Shown here piece by piece: positions 1-8,036 of a DNA stretch of 26,338 nt. Each line of letters begins with the position of its first letter. The stretch's first letter is position 1. Position numbers and translations under genes: made by a program. A model generated the notes under the pieces. That model was not told the origin of the DNA, ran no database searches, and saw nothing but the letters and a program-made list of their open reading frames with translations. Source of the stretch: an uncultured Slackia sp. Lineage in GTDB: Bacteria; Actinomycetota; Coriobacteriia; Coriobacteriales; Eggerthellaceae. The stretch lies in the NCBI GenBank assembly GCA_900553775.1, contig USEZ01000011.1, positions 1-26,338 of the forward strand, given 5' to 3'.

Positions 1-18
1 GAAGGCAGCGCAAGTCGC

Positions 19-1443
19 CTATTCGCCGTTTTTGCGCGCTTCGGCCTCGGCTTTGCGGGCACGCAGCTTGGCCATGTGCTTTTCCGCCCATCCGGAAATC
101 TCGCGCTGTTCGGCGCGTTCGAGCGCAAGCGCGTCCGGCTCGACATCGCGCGTGATGCACGACGCCGCGCCGATAATCGCTCCGCGGCCGATTTTCACGG
201 GCGCCACGAGCATGGAATCGCTTCCTACGAACACGTCGTCTTCGATCACCGTGGCGTTCTTGTTCACGCCGTCGTAGTTGCAGGTGATCGAGCCGGCGCC
301 GATGTTCACACCCGAGCCCATCGTGGTATCGCCGATATAGGAAAGATGCGGCACCTTGCTGCCCGCGCCGATCGTGGACTTCTTGATTTCCACATGGGTG
401 CCCGCCTTCGCGCCTTCGCACAGATGCGCGCCGGTGCGCAGGTACGCGCGCGGACCCGACGTTGCGCGATCGTCGATACGGGCGCTTTCAGCGACCGTCT
501 CGTCCACGCGGCAGCCGCGGCCGACCTGCGTGTCGGTCAGACGCGTGTTCGGCCCGATCACGCTGTCTTTGCCCACGGAAGTCTTGCCCAGAAGAAACGT
601 GGCGGGCAGAAGCTCCACGTCGTTTTCGATTTCCACATCGGGGCCGATCCACACGGTATCGGGGTCCCACATGGTGACGCCCGCCGCCATGTGACGCTCG
701 TTGATGCGGCGCTGCATGGCCTTGGCGGCCTGGGCCAGCTGGATGCGCGAGTTCACGCCCATGGCCTCTTCGGCGTCGTCGGTGGTCAGCGCGAGCACCT
801 CGCGGCCGTCGTTGCGGCAGATCTCCAACACGTCGGTGAGATAGTACTCGCCCTGGGCGTTGTCGTTGGACACGCGGGACAGCGCGTCGAAGAGCGCCGG
901 CGCGTCGAAGCAGTAGAAGCCCGCATTGCACTCCGTGATGGCGGCCTCTTCGGGCGTGGCGTCTTTCTGCTCGACGATACGCGCCACCGCGTCGCCCTCG
1001 CGCACGATGCGACCGTAGCCGAAGGGATTTTCCATATGCATGGTGAGCACCACCACGGCCGCGTTCGTCTCTTCGCGCTTGGCGACGAGCGCGGCAATGG
1101 TTTCGGGCGTGATCAGCGGGCAATCGCCCGAAAGCACCACGAGCGAACCCTCTTCGATCGAACCGTTAGCGCTGGTCATGGCGTCGCGGGCCGCATTGAC
1201 GGCATCGCCCGTGCCCAGCTGCTGCGTCTGGATGACGATCCGCGTGTCGCCTTCCACCAGCGGGGCGACGCGCTCGCTCATGTGGCCGAGCACCGAAATG
1301 ACGTCGGAAATGCCCGCCTTATGGGCGGCATCGACCACCCAGCGCACGAGCGGCTTGCCCAAAACCTCGTGGGCGACCTTGGGCTTATCGGATTTCATAC
1401 GGGTACCTGCACCCGCCGCGAGAATCAAAGCTTTGGCGTTCAT
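19..1443 (-). CDS. glmU: Bifunctional GlmU: N-acetylglucosamine-1-phosphate uridyltransferase / glucosamine-1-phosphate acetyltransferase
   Basis: Cytoplasmic enzyme making UDP-GlcNAc: it acetylates GlcN-1-P with acetyl-CoA and then transfers UMP from UTP. The 474-residue product is close to the usual length of about 450-460. The N-terminal nucleotidyltransferase opens with LILAAGAGTRMKSDKPK (residues about 6-22) and has a VLSGDCPLIT loop near 105, with Cys where many homologues have Val. The C-terminal half is a left-handed beta-helix with hexapeptide repeats and the acetyltransferase stretch KVPHLSYIGD, whose His is the expected catalytic base, then NIGAGSITCNYDG. An open frame continues 29 codons upstream, but the ATG at 1443 is preceded by AGAAGG at good spacing and begins directly at the conserved motif. 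GlmM, which makes its substrate, is at 17986-19356 on the same strand. Only 18 bases of downstream sequence are present. Confidence 0.97.
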   Translation of the reverse strand: MNAKALILAAGAGTRMKSDKPKVAHEVLGKPLVRWVVDAAHKAGISDVISVLGHMSERVAPLVEGDTRIVIQTQQLGTGDAVNAARDAMTSANGSIEEGSLVVLSGDCPLITPETIAALVAKREETNAAVVVLTMHMENPFGYGRIVREGDAVARIVEQKDATPEEAAITECNAGFYCFDAPALFDALSRVSNDNAQGEYYLTDVLEICRNDGREVLALTTDDAEEAMGVNSRIQLAQAAKAMQRRINERHMAAGVTMWDPDTVWIGPDVEIENDVELLPATFLLGKTSVGKDSVIGPNTRLTDTQVGRGCRVDETVAESARIDDRATSGPRAYLRTGAHLCEGAKAGTHVEIKKSTIGAGSKVPHLSYIGDTTMGSGVNIGAGSITCNYDGVNKNATVIEDDVFVGSDSMLVAPVKIGRGAIIGAASCITRDVEPDALALERAEQREISGWAEKHMAKLRARKAEAEARKNGE

Positions 1444-1481
1444 GCGAGAACCTTCTTCGCATCGGCAATAAAGACACGCGC

Positions 1482-1512
1482 AGTATAGCGCAGGGCGCAC
1501 ATCGCACTGCAA
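1482..1512 (-). promoter_or_regulatory. Possible sigma70-type promoter of glmU
   Basis: On the minus strand a TATACT -10 (1482-1487) lies about 38 bases upstream of the glmU start codon. TTGCAG (1507-1512) could be the -35, but the spacing is 19, longer than optimal. The -10 is good and the -35 assignment is weak. Confidence 0.35.
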
Positions 1513-1552
1513 GCACGCACGCGAACCCATGCAATCGGCAGGAAACGTACTC

Positions 1553-2449
1553 CTAGATGATCGGGCGCGTCCATTCGGGAAGGCCTTTGGCGCGGCGGTT
1601 CGCGCGGCGGCCGCGCATGTTGTTCACGCATCCCTGCATGCCGTGGGGAACGTAATCGAGGCTTTCGATGTCTTCGGGCAGATAGCTCACCAGGCTGAGC
1701 GGCGCCGTCTGCACGATGGTTTCGGGGTCGGGGCCGGGCAGGCGCGGCACGGCCTCGAAACCGTACACCGTGGCGCCCTGCGCGACCAACTTGTTCTCAT
1801 AGCCGCTCCACGGCTCGTCGGGAAACATCGCGCGCACATCGTCGGTTCTCCAACGCAAATCGTATCCCGCCAGTTCGAGCTGCGTGAGCGAGAAATCGCG
1901 CAGCGGCTGGCTGTCGGTGCGCAGGCGCACGACGCCCGCCTGGACAAGCAGCGGCCGATACGCCATAAGCCTGTCCACATACGTCAAACGCAGCGGCGCC
2001 TTCTTCTTTTTCGGAAAGGGCGTGGGAAAATTGAGCAGGATCGCATCGAGCTCGCCCGACGCGAACAGCGTCGACAGATCGAGGTCGGGATCTTCCTCGA
2101 ACACGAACACGGCGTTTTCCACCCCTTCGCCGAGCGCGCGCTCGGCGCCGCGCATCACGCACACGCCCTCGATATCGAGCCCGACGAACAGCGTATTGGG
2201 ATCCGCCTTCGCGCAGGCCACCGTGTATTCGCCCTTGCCGCAGCCCAGATCGAGGCATACGCGGGCGTAAGGGACGTCGCGCATCGCGGGCGCAGCCGAA
2301 TCGGCGGCGGCGCCGCGGGCCGCGCGCGGCGTCCAGAAACGCCACCGCCCCGCCCACGACGCAGGATTCGATTCCACGGCATCGGCGCATGCCGCCAAGC
2401 GGTCTTCGAGCGAGAAATTCTTCGGCATGCGGGAGCGCGCGGTACGCAT
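1553..2449 (-). CDS. trmB: tRNA (guanine-N7-)-methyltransferase TrmB
   Basis: SAM-dependent enzyme methylating N7 of guanosine 46 in the tRNA variable loop. The Rossmann-fold SAM motif is LDLGCGKGEY (residues 66-75), followed by FVGLDIEG (88-95). The family signature, usually NFPDPWPKKRH, reads NFPTPFPKKKK (140-150). Later RLRTDS (175-180) and a YENKL segment near 216 match the substrate-binding end. At 298 residues it is longer than typical TrmB (about 215-240): about 60 residues precede the SAM motif and about 60 follow the conserved core, ending in a basic tail. The ATG at 2449 has AAAGGAAAG upstream. The Asp-to-Thr and Trp-to-Phe changes in the signature are unusual, but the overall pattern makes TrmB the best call. 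Confidence 0.9.
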   Translation of the reverse strand: MRTARSRMPKNFSLEDRLAACADAVESNPASWAGRWRFWTPRAARGAAADSAAPAMRDVPYARVCLDLGCGKGEYTVACAKADPNTLFVGLDIEGVCVMRGAERALGEGVENAVFVFEEDPDLDLSTLFASGELDAILLNFPTPFPKKKKAPLRLTYVDRLMAYRPLLVQAGVVRLRTDSQPLRDFSLTQLELAGYDLRWRTDDVRAMFPDEPWSGYENKLVAQGATVYGFEAVPRLPGPDPETIVQTAPLSLVSYLPEDIESLDYVPHGMQGCVNNMRGRRANRRAKGLPEWTRPII

Positions 2450-2467
2450 GGGCTGACTTTCCTTTCA

Positions 2468-2516
2468 GATGGGCGCGGCGGCATGCCGCCGCATTACGAA
2501 ACAGCAATCGCCCATC
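2468..2516. repeat. Nested inverted repeat in the trmB upstream region
   Basis: GATGGGCG (2468-2475) and CGCCCATC (2509-2516) are perfect complements. Between them sits the 18-bp palindrome GCGGCGGCATGCCGCCGC at 2474-2491. It lies 20-70 bases upstream of trmB, just after a TAGGAT sequence (minus strand, 2514-2519) that could be a -10 element. It could be an operator or a 5' leader hairpin; there is no U-tract to make it an obvious terminator of the upstream nik operon. The rest of the 182-base gap after nikE shows nothing recognisable. Confidence 0.5.
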
Positions 2517-2631
2517 CTAGCGCGTCGAGGCACATTTGGCGAGAACGACGCCCGAAAGAATCGCAGGGCGCAAGCATGACGGACGAAGCCGGCGGATCGA
2601 GCAGATCGTGCGCCCGCGCGCCTGCGAGGCG

Positions 2632-3228
2632 CTACAACTCCACCACGCGCGTGGCGATGCGCTCGGTCAATGCGCGGGAGTGGGACACCACGACCATGCC
2701 CGCGCCGCACGCGTCGGCCCACGCCGTAAGGCGCGCCCACACGTCGGCCTGCGTCACCGCGTCGAGCATCGTGGATATCTCGTCGCAGATCAGATAGCGC
2801 GGGGCGCACGCCAAGGCGCGCACGATGCAGACGCGCTGCAGCTCGCCGCCCGAAAGCTCGCGCGGACGACGCGTCAGCCACGCATCGCGCACGCCGATCG
2901 CCTCGCGCAGCGTGCCGAGCGTCTCGGCGTCGCACGGACATTCCGCAAGGCTTTTCTCCATGGTGAGCAGCGGATCGAGCATGCGCTCAGGATGCTGCCA
3001 TATCATCTGCACGGGAGCGGGGCCGCGCGTCGGCAAAGGGGCGCCGTCGAGCGTCACGCTGCCGCACTGCGGCTTCAGATATCCCGCAAGCAGCTGGCAC
3101 AGCGTTGTTTTGCCGCGCCCCGACGGCGCGGAAAGCGCCACGCGCTCGCCTGGGGCGACCGTCATGGCGAATCCCGCGACGATCGGCCTGCCGTCGTATG
3201 AAAACTCCAAATCGCGCGCCTCAAGCAT
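2632..3228 (-). CDS. nikE: Nickel/peptide-type ABC transporter ATP-binding protein (NikE/OppF position)
   Basis: Second ATPase subunit of the importer, energising uptake through NikB and NikC. The 198-residue product is shorter than usual OppF/NikE (about 260-320) and lacks the C-terminal oligopeptide-transporter extension. Walker A reads APSGRGKTTL, with Ala in place of the first Gly. The signature is LSGGELQRV, Walker B is YLICDE and the H-loop is VVVSHS. An open frame extends 25 codons upstream, but the ATG at 3228 is preceded by GAGGAG and starts at MLEARDLEF, a normal ABC start. It overlaps the end of nikD by 8 bases (ATGCTTGA), so the two are probably translationally coupled. The nik name comes from operon context and the NikR-like sites upstream. 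Confidence 0.85.
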   Translation of the reverse strand: MLEARDLEFSYDGRPIVAGFAMTVAPGERVALSAPSGRGKTTLCQLLAGYLKPQCGSVTLDGAPLPTRGPAPVQMIWQHPERMLDPLLTMEKSLAECPCDAETLGTLREAIGVRDAWLTRRPRELSGGELQRVCIVRALACAPRYLICDEISTMLDAVTQADVWARLTAWADACGAGMVVVSHSRALTERIATRVVEL

Positions 3229-4318
3229 CGCCCGCTCCTCCTCGATCCGCCGCCTTCTCGCCGCTCGAAAACCCATGCTCGGGCAATGCCGCCCACAACG
3301 CACGGCTGAACGGATGGCGCAGCAGCTCGGGCGCGGCGAAATTCGCGACGGCCGTCTCTTCGACCACCGTGCCGTCCTTGAACACGGCGATGCGATCGGC
3401 CACGCGCAGCACCAGCTCGATGTCGTGCGTGATCAAAAGCACGCCGCCGCCGGCATCGGCGAACGCGCGGAAATCGTCCATCGCGCGCACGGCGAGCTCG
3501 AGGTCGAGCCCGGGCGTCGGCTCGTCGGCGATGATGAGCCGCGGCTCGTTCACGAGCGCGCATGCCAGAAGCACGCGGCGCGCCATGCCTCCCGACAGCT
3601 CGAACGGATACCGTTCGGCGGCGGCTTCGTCCAGCCCGTAGCGGGAAAACACCTCCTGCCGACGGGCGCGCGCCTCGTCCGCCGAGGCATCGCGCACGAA
3701 CAGCTCGACCTGCCTGCCCACCCTCATCAGCGGATCGAGCGACTCCACGCTTTGCGGCACGAAGGCGATGTCGCTTCCCCGCAAAGCGGCGAGCCCGTGC
3801 GCGTCCTGTTCGACGCCGTCGAACCAGATACGTCCTTCCACCAGCGCGTTTTCGGGAGAAATGCCCAGGATGGCATCGGCCAGAAGCGTCTTGCCCGATC
3901 CCGACGCCCCCACGATGGCCACGATTTCGCCCGCATGCACGCCGATGCTCAACGAATGGATGACCTCCACCGTATGGCGCGGCGCAGCAATCCAGGAACG
4001 CAGCCCCGCGCCGGGCTCGTCGTCATACATCGAAAACGACACGCTCAAGCCGTCGACCTGCAGCAGATGATGCCCGCCTGCATGATGGGAGTCGCGCGCG
4101 TGCGTATGATGGTGGTGCGCATGCCCGTCGTGATGGACGTCGCGATGCGGCTCGTCCTCGGACGCGCCGCCGACGCAAGACGGGCAGGCGCCACATCTCG
4201 GGCGGTCGGCTCCGGATGCATTAGGCGCGCCGGCTTCTTCGGGCGGGCAGGCGGCTTCGGACGGCTCTTTCGCCTCGCGATCGATAAGCGGCCCGTCTTT
4301 CTTTCGCAATTCAGACAT
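3221..4318 (-). CDS. nikD: Nickel/peptide-type ABC transporter ATP-binding protein (NikD/OppD position) with Cys/His-rich N-terminal tail
   Basis: First ATPase of the importer, 365 residues. The ABC domain starts near residue 85 with LLQVDGLSV. It has Walker A GASGSGKTLL, a Q-loop FVPQS, signature LSGGMARRV, Walker B LIIADEPTPGLDLE and H-loop LLITHD. The oddity is the first 84 residues: Cys24 and the triplet Cys42-x2-Cys45-x2-Cys48, then 13 His between residues 58 and 84, including a run HHHH. Such a tail is not part of the OppD/NikD family core. His/Cys-rich tails occur in nickel and zinc proteins such as HypB and UreE, so a metal-storage or metal-sensing role is plausible but inferred. The ATG at 4318 has GGGAGG upstream, and the tail is in frame with no internal start forced by sequence. 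The nikC stop lies 9 bases upstream. Confidence 0.88.
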   Translation of the reverse strand: MSELRKKDGPLIDREAKEPSEAACPPEEAGAPNASGADRPRCGACPSCVGGASEDEPHRDVHHDGHAHHHHTHARDSHHAGGHHLLQVDGLSVSFSMYDDEPGAGLRSWIAAPRHTVEVIHSLSIGVHAGEIVAIVGASGSGKTLLADAILGISPENALVEGRIWFDGVEQDAHGLAALRGSDIAFVPQSVESLDPLMRVGRQVELFVRDASADEARARRQEVFSRYGLDEAAAERYPFELSGGMARRVLLACALVNEPRLIIADEPTPGLDLELAVRAMDDFRAFADAGGGVLLITHDIELVLRVADRIAVFKDGTVVEETAVANFAAPELLRHPFSRALWAALPEHGFSSGEKAADRGGAGDA

Positions 4319-4327
4319 CGCGCCTCC

Positions 4328-5215
4328 CTATTCCTGCGCGCTCGAGGAATCGACCAGGCGGCGCAACCCCTGCCCCACCGTGTCGAACAACATCACCGTT
4401 GCCACCAAGGCGATGCCGGGAAACACCGCCAGCCACCACATGCCGGCCGAAAGATAGCTCATCGATTCGGACAGGATGATGCCGATGGCCGCCGATTCGG
4501 GGGAAAGCCCGAACCCCAAAAACGTGATGGAGGCCTCGTGCAGCACGGCATGGGGAAACAGCAGGATGGCACCAACGATGAACTGGGGCAGCACATGCGG
4601 AAGCACGTGTCGCAGCGCGATGCGCAAGCGCGAGGCGCCGAGCTTGCGCGCGAGCGAGACATACGGCGCGTTTTTCACCTGCAGCACTTCGGCGCGCACC
4701 ACGCGCGCAAGGCTCGGCCAATGCGTGAGCGCGATGCCCACCACCACGCCGAGAAACCCCTTACCCATGGCGTAAGAGATCAAAATGAGCAGCACGATAT
4801 GGGGAATGCCGAGCATCAAGTCGATCAGCCAGGTGATGGCCGCATCCGCCTTGCGTCCGCCGAGGGCGGCCGCGCATCCCAGCACAAGCGCGACGCATGC
4901 GCTCGCCCCGGCCGCCAGAAGGCCGATCAGCACGCTTTGCGCGAGGCCTGCGACGGTGCGCACCAGCATGTCGTGGCCCAATCGGTCGGTGCCGAAGATA
5001 TGCTCCGCCGACGGAGAAAGCGAGCGGGCGTCCATGTCGGTCTGGACGGACGCGTCCGCAAGCAGCACGCCGGCGACCACCACGCACGTCAGAACGGCAA
5101 GAGAAACCGCCGTTACAACGAACGTCTTCTTGCGCGACGGCACCCGGCGACGCACGGGAGCGTGAAGCGGCGCGGGCTTTCGAGCGAAGGAGGACGGACG
5201 GGCATCAGAGCGCAT
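4328..5215 (-). CDS. nikC: Nickel/peptide-type ABC transporter permease (NikC/OppC position)
   Basis: Inner-membrane permease of the BPD transporter family, 295 residues. A basic N-terminus (RRRVPSRKK) precedes the first hydrophobic segment at about 31-52. A periplasmic-type stretch with HIFGTDRLGHDMLVR follows, the conserved OppC/NikC motif, and then five further membrane segments. The late cytoplasmic loop has HEASITFLGFGLSP, the EAA-type site that docks the ATPases. The ATG at 5215 lies inside the end of nikB (11-base overlap) with AAGGGGG at suitable spacing, so the genes are coupled. Substrate cannot be read from the permease itself; nickel is inferred from the operators. Confidence 0.9.
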   Translation of the reverse strand: MRSDARPSSFARKPAPLHAPVRRRVPSRKKTFVVTAVSLAVLTCVVVAGVLLADASVQTDMDARSLSPSAEHIFGTDRLGHDMLVRTVAGLAQSVLIGLLAAGASACVALVLGCAAALGGRKADAAITWLIDLMLGIPHIVLLILISYAMGKGFLGVVVGIALTHWPSLARVVRAEVLQVKNAPYVSLARKLGASRLRIALRHVLPHVLPQFIVGAILLFPHAVLHEASITFLGFGLSPESAAIGIILSESMSYLSAGMWWLAVFPGIALVATVMLFDTVGQGLRRLVDSSSAQE

Positions 5216-6191
5216 GGGCGGCCCCCTTCCTGATGCGCGGGTCGATGACGCCGTAAAGGATATTCGCCGCCAGATTACCGCCGAACACGATAGCCGCCGA
5301 TACGAGCGCTATGCCCACGAGCAAGGGGGCGTCGCCGCCGAGGCCCGCCGTGACCGCCGCCTGGCCGAGGCCGGGATAGGAAAACACCTGCTCGACCAGA
5401 ACCGAACCGCCGAAAATCTCGGAGATGGACGCGAATTGCAGCGTGATGGCAGGCAACGCCACATTGCGCAGACCGTGCTTGCGAAACGCCGACCAGCGCG
5501 ACCGGCCCTGGGCGCGGGCGAAGCGCATGTATTCGGACCCCATGGCGTCGATCGTCTTCTCGCGCGTATGCAACGCGATATTGGCCACGCCGACGAACGA
5601 CAGCACCAAGGCGGGAAGCGCCATATGATAGAGGATGTCGCCGATCCCCACATCCTGCGCCGCCATGCCGATGGGGACGGAAAACCCGATGGGAAACCAC
5701 CCCAGCGCGACGCCGAATACGACAAGCGCTATCAGGCCGAGCCAAAACGTCGGCGTGGAGGCGAGAACATAGCAGTACGCGCGCACGATACGGTCGAGAA
5801 GGCCGTCGCGGCGCAAACCCGAGACGACGCCGAGGACGAACCCCAGCACGCCCGATAGAACCCAGGCGCACCCCATCAGCAGAAGCGAATTGCCCGCACG
5901 CCAAGCGATCACGTCGACGACGGGCGCGTTATAGCGAAGGCTTTGCCCCATATCCCCCTGCAACGCCGATGCGGCCCATTCGCCATAACGCTGCCATAAG
6001 GGAAGATCGGCCCCCCAATAAGCTGCGAGCTGGGCTTTTTTCTCTGCGCTCATGGAGGCGAGGGCGGCCTGCCCCGAGTTCGCCTGCACCGGATCGACCG
6101 GCGAGACGGCCACCAGCACGAACGCCACGATGCTGACGGCGACCATCAGCAGGATGAATTTCACGATATGTCGCGCGATGAATTTGACCAT
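5205..6191 (-). CDS. nikB: Nickel/peptide-type ABC transporter permease (NikB/OppB position)
   Basis: First permease subunit, 328 residues from the chosen start. The N-terminus MVKFIARHIVKFILLMVAVSI is the usual OppB/NikB opening, with a membrane helix at about 10-30. Other family marks are FVLVAVSPVDPV, a long periplasmic loop ending in WQRYGEW, and the late stretch EQVFSYPGLGQAAV. The open frame continues 27 codons upstream in poorly conserved sequence. The ATG at 6191 begins the normal family N-terminus, although its nearest purine-rich site (AGAAGGA) is about 15 bases away, so initiation may be weak. It follows nikA after a 198-base gap holding two strong hairpins and overlaps nikC by 11 bases. 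Confidence 0.9.
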   Translation of the reverse strand: MVKFIARHIVKFILLMVAVSIVAFVLVAVSPVDPVQANSGQAALASMSAEKKAQLAAYWGADLPLWQRYGEWAASALQGDMGQSLRYNAPVVDVIAWRAGNSLLLMGCAWVLSGVLGFVLGVVSGLRRDGLLDRIVRAYCYVLASTPTFWLGLIALVVFGVALGWFPIGFSVPIGMAAQDVGIGDILYHMALPALVLSFVGVANIALHTREKTIDAMGSEYMRFARAQGRSRWSAFRKHGLRNVALPAITLQFASISEIFGGSVLVEQVFSYPGLGQAAVTAGLGGDAPLLVGIALVSAAIVFGGNLAANILYGVIDPRIRKGAAHAL

Positions 6192-6286
6192 GGGTCGGTA
6201 TTCTAGTCCTTCTTCCCAAGACGAAAAGAGCCGGTCGAAAGCGTGGGCGCGAAACGCCGGACGGCGCCGCATCGCCCGGACGACGC

Positions 6287-6315
6287 GCGGGCTTCGCCTG
6301 CGCGGCGAAGCCCGC
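6287..6315. repeat. Hairpin 1 in the nikA-nikB gap
   Basis: Perfect 12-bp stem GCGGGCTTCGCC / GGCGAAGCCCGC (6287-6298 with 6304-6315) and a 5-base loop. A partial third copy of the arm (GCGAAGCCCGCG) follows at about 6320-6331. It lies between the binding-protein gene and the permease genes, where stems often protect the upstream mRNA or give partial termination. Confidence 0.7.
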
Positions 6316-6350
6316 CGTGCGAAGCCCGCGAAAGGAGGATGGACGGCGCG

Positions 6351-6384
6351 CCGTTTCGGCGCCGTCGCGTCGTCGCCGAAACGG
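6351..6384. repeat. Hairpin 2 just after the nikA stop
   Basis: Perfect 11-bp stem CCGTTTCGGCG / CGCCGAAACGG (6351-6361 with 6374-6384), 12-base loop. On the minus strand it starts 5 bases after the nikA stop. There is no U-tract, so 3'-end stabilisation or attenuation is likelier than full termination. Confidence 0.7.
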
Positions 6385-6389
6385 TCGGC

Positions 6390-8036
6390 CTACGCCCAGC
6401 CCCATTCGTCGACGTTGTTGACGATCGACCAGCCATGACCGTGAGGGTGCGGCTTCTGCTCGGCCACCTTCAGCCCCTCGCGCGTGAAGTACAGATGGTC
6501 GGCGTTGGCAAGCCAGACCCACGGCGCATCGGTATCGGGCGTAACGCCTTCTACGCCGTCGAACTGGGATTTCCGATACAGCTCGTAGGATTCGCCGACC
6601 GTGGGCGTCGAAACCGCCTGCTCGAGGTATTCGTTGGTGGCTTCGTTATCGCGGCATGCGAAATTCGACGTTCCCTCGGAATAATTCAGGTTGTAGATCT
6701 CGATGGGAGAGTTCGATCCCCATCCCCACAGATGAGCCTCGCTGTAAGAGAGCGGCTCGATATCCTCCCATGCCTTGCCCTCGACGTTCACCTTGATGCC
6801 GAGCGGAAGCATCTGCTCGGCGAAATCGGCCGCCATGGCCTGGCGCATCGGGTCGTTGGTCATGTAATGCAGGATGAATTCGGCGCGCACCCCGTCTTTG
6901 ACCAGGACGGAATCGTCGCCGGGCTTCCAGCCTCCCTCTTCGAGGATCGCCTTCGCCTTTTCCACGTCGGTGGGAATCTTCATGTCCTCGCAGGCCCACG
7001 GCATGCCGTCCGACGGGCTGTACGCCGGCGTCGCATGACCCCCGAGGGCGCGCCTGATCAAAAGCTCGCGATCGACGGCGTAGTTCATCGCGCGGCGCAA
7101 AGCGAGGTCGCACGTCACATCGTTGCCTGCGGCGTATTCGACGTAGCCGACCATGCGCTTGCCGCCTGCGGGAACCACCGGCAGCGAAATGCCGCGCGAA
7201 TCGACCGTCTTCACGGAGAAAAGCTGGAAGCCCGCAGGCGCGGCATCGGCCAGAGACGCCGACGTGTATGCCAAATCGACCTGGCCCGACTGCGCCGCTG
7301 CAAGAGAGGCGTCCTCCTCCATGAACACGACGACGACGCGCTGCATCTTGGGAGCCTCGCCGTAATAGTCGGGATTCGCCTCGAAGATGACCTGCTGGCC
7401 GCGATCCCACTGCGCAAGCTTGTAGCGGCCCGAACCGATCGGGTTGCTGCCGTAATCGGCGCCATGCGCGTGCGCGGGGCAGATTCCGACGGTGGCAAGC
7501 GTGTACACCAGGATATTGAACGGATGGGCCATGCGGATCTCGACGGTTTCGTCATCGAGGGCGACGGCTTCGGACACCATGGAAAGATCGGCCTCCGACG
7601 AAGGAGCGTCCTTGATCCCGTTGATGGTGAAGGCCACGTCTTCGGCGGTCAGCGCCTCGCCGTCGGTGAACTTCGCGTCGGTGCGGATCTTGAACGTCCA
7701 TACCATGCCGTCTTCGCTGCATTCGTACGACGTGGCCAAATCGTTGTGCAGGCCCATGTCGGCATCGGTCCTGATAAGCGTGGATTGGATCAACGGCTCG
7801 TGCACATGCTCGCCGCACCCCCACGAAACGAAGGGGTCGAACCCGGCTTCAGGCTCGGCGCTCGTCGGCATGGAGACGATGACCTGGTTTTTCGGCTGAG
7901 ATCCATCGGCGGGCGCCGCAGACGTGGCATCGTCGGATTTCGCGCACGACGAAAGCACGCCGGCGAATGCGGCGGATGCGGCGCCCGCGGCAAGCAGCTG
8001 CGAGAAGCGGCGGCGGGAAAACGTTGGCTGATGCAT
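6390..8036 (-). CDS. nikA: Tat-exported lipoprotein, family 5 extracellular solute-binding protein (NikA-like)
   Basis: Substrate-binding subunit of the importer, 548 residues, anchored outside the cytoplasmic membrane. The N-terminus has a twin-arginine motif SRRRFSQLL (residues 7-15), an Ala-rich hydrophobic stretch and a lipobox LSSC with Cys31. The mature part is a typical SBP_bac_5 protein: ATSYECSEDGMVWTFKIR, KFTDGEALTAEDVAF, NPIGSGRYKL, RRAMNYAVDRELLI. His-rich spots WGCGEHVHEP (early) and QKPHPHGHGW (near the C-terminus) could take part in metal or metal-chelate binding. The frame is open 53 codons upstream, but the ATG at 8036 has GAAAGGA upstream and gives a complete signal peptide. 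First gene of the operon, downstream of a promoter overlapped by two NikR-like sites. Peptide binding is the main alternative. Confidence 0.85.
   Translation of the reverse strand: MHQPTFSRRRFSQLLAAGAASAAFAGVLSSCAKSDDATSAAPADGSQPKNQVIVSMPTSAEPEAGFDPFVSWGCGEHVHEPLIQSTLIRTDADMGLHNDLATSYECSEDGMVWTFKIRTDAKFTDGEALTAEDVAFTINGIKDAPSSEADLSMVSEAVALDDETVEIRMAHPFNILVYTLATVGICPAHAHGADYGSNPIGSGRYKLAQWDRGQQVIFEANPDYYGEAPKMQRVVVVFMEEDASLAAAQSGQVDLAYTSASLADAAPAGFQLFSVKTVDSRGISLPVVPAGGKRMVGYVEYAAGNDVTCDLALRRAMNYAVDRELLIRRALGGHATPAYSPSDGMPWACEDMKIPTDVEKAKAILEEGGWKPGDDSVLVKDGVRAEFILHYMTNDPMRQAMAADFAEQMLPLGIKVNVEGKAWEDIEPLSYSEAHLWGWGSNSPIEIYNLNYSEGTSNFACRDNEATNEYLEQAVSTPTVGESYELYRKSQFDGVEGVTPDTDAPWVWLANADHLYFTREGLKVAEQKPHPHGHGWSIVNNVDEWGWA

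Noticed and set aside
76..1488. A 470-codon open frame on the plus strand opposite glmU
   Set aside because: GC-rich DNA gives long antisense frames; the protein has no family features and is rich in Ala, Arg, His and Gly, while the minus strand encodes a complete GlmU.
4081..4145. Low-complexity stretch resembling a tandem repeat (GCATGATGG-like units)
   Set aside because: It is the His-codon run of the NikD tail, not a separate DNA repeat.
2825..5233. An 802-codon plus-strand frame across nikE, nikD and nikC
   Set aside because: It covers three genes with clear ABC transporter motifs on the other strand.
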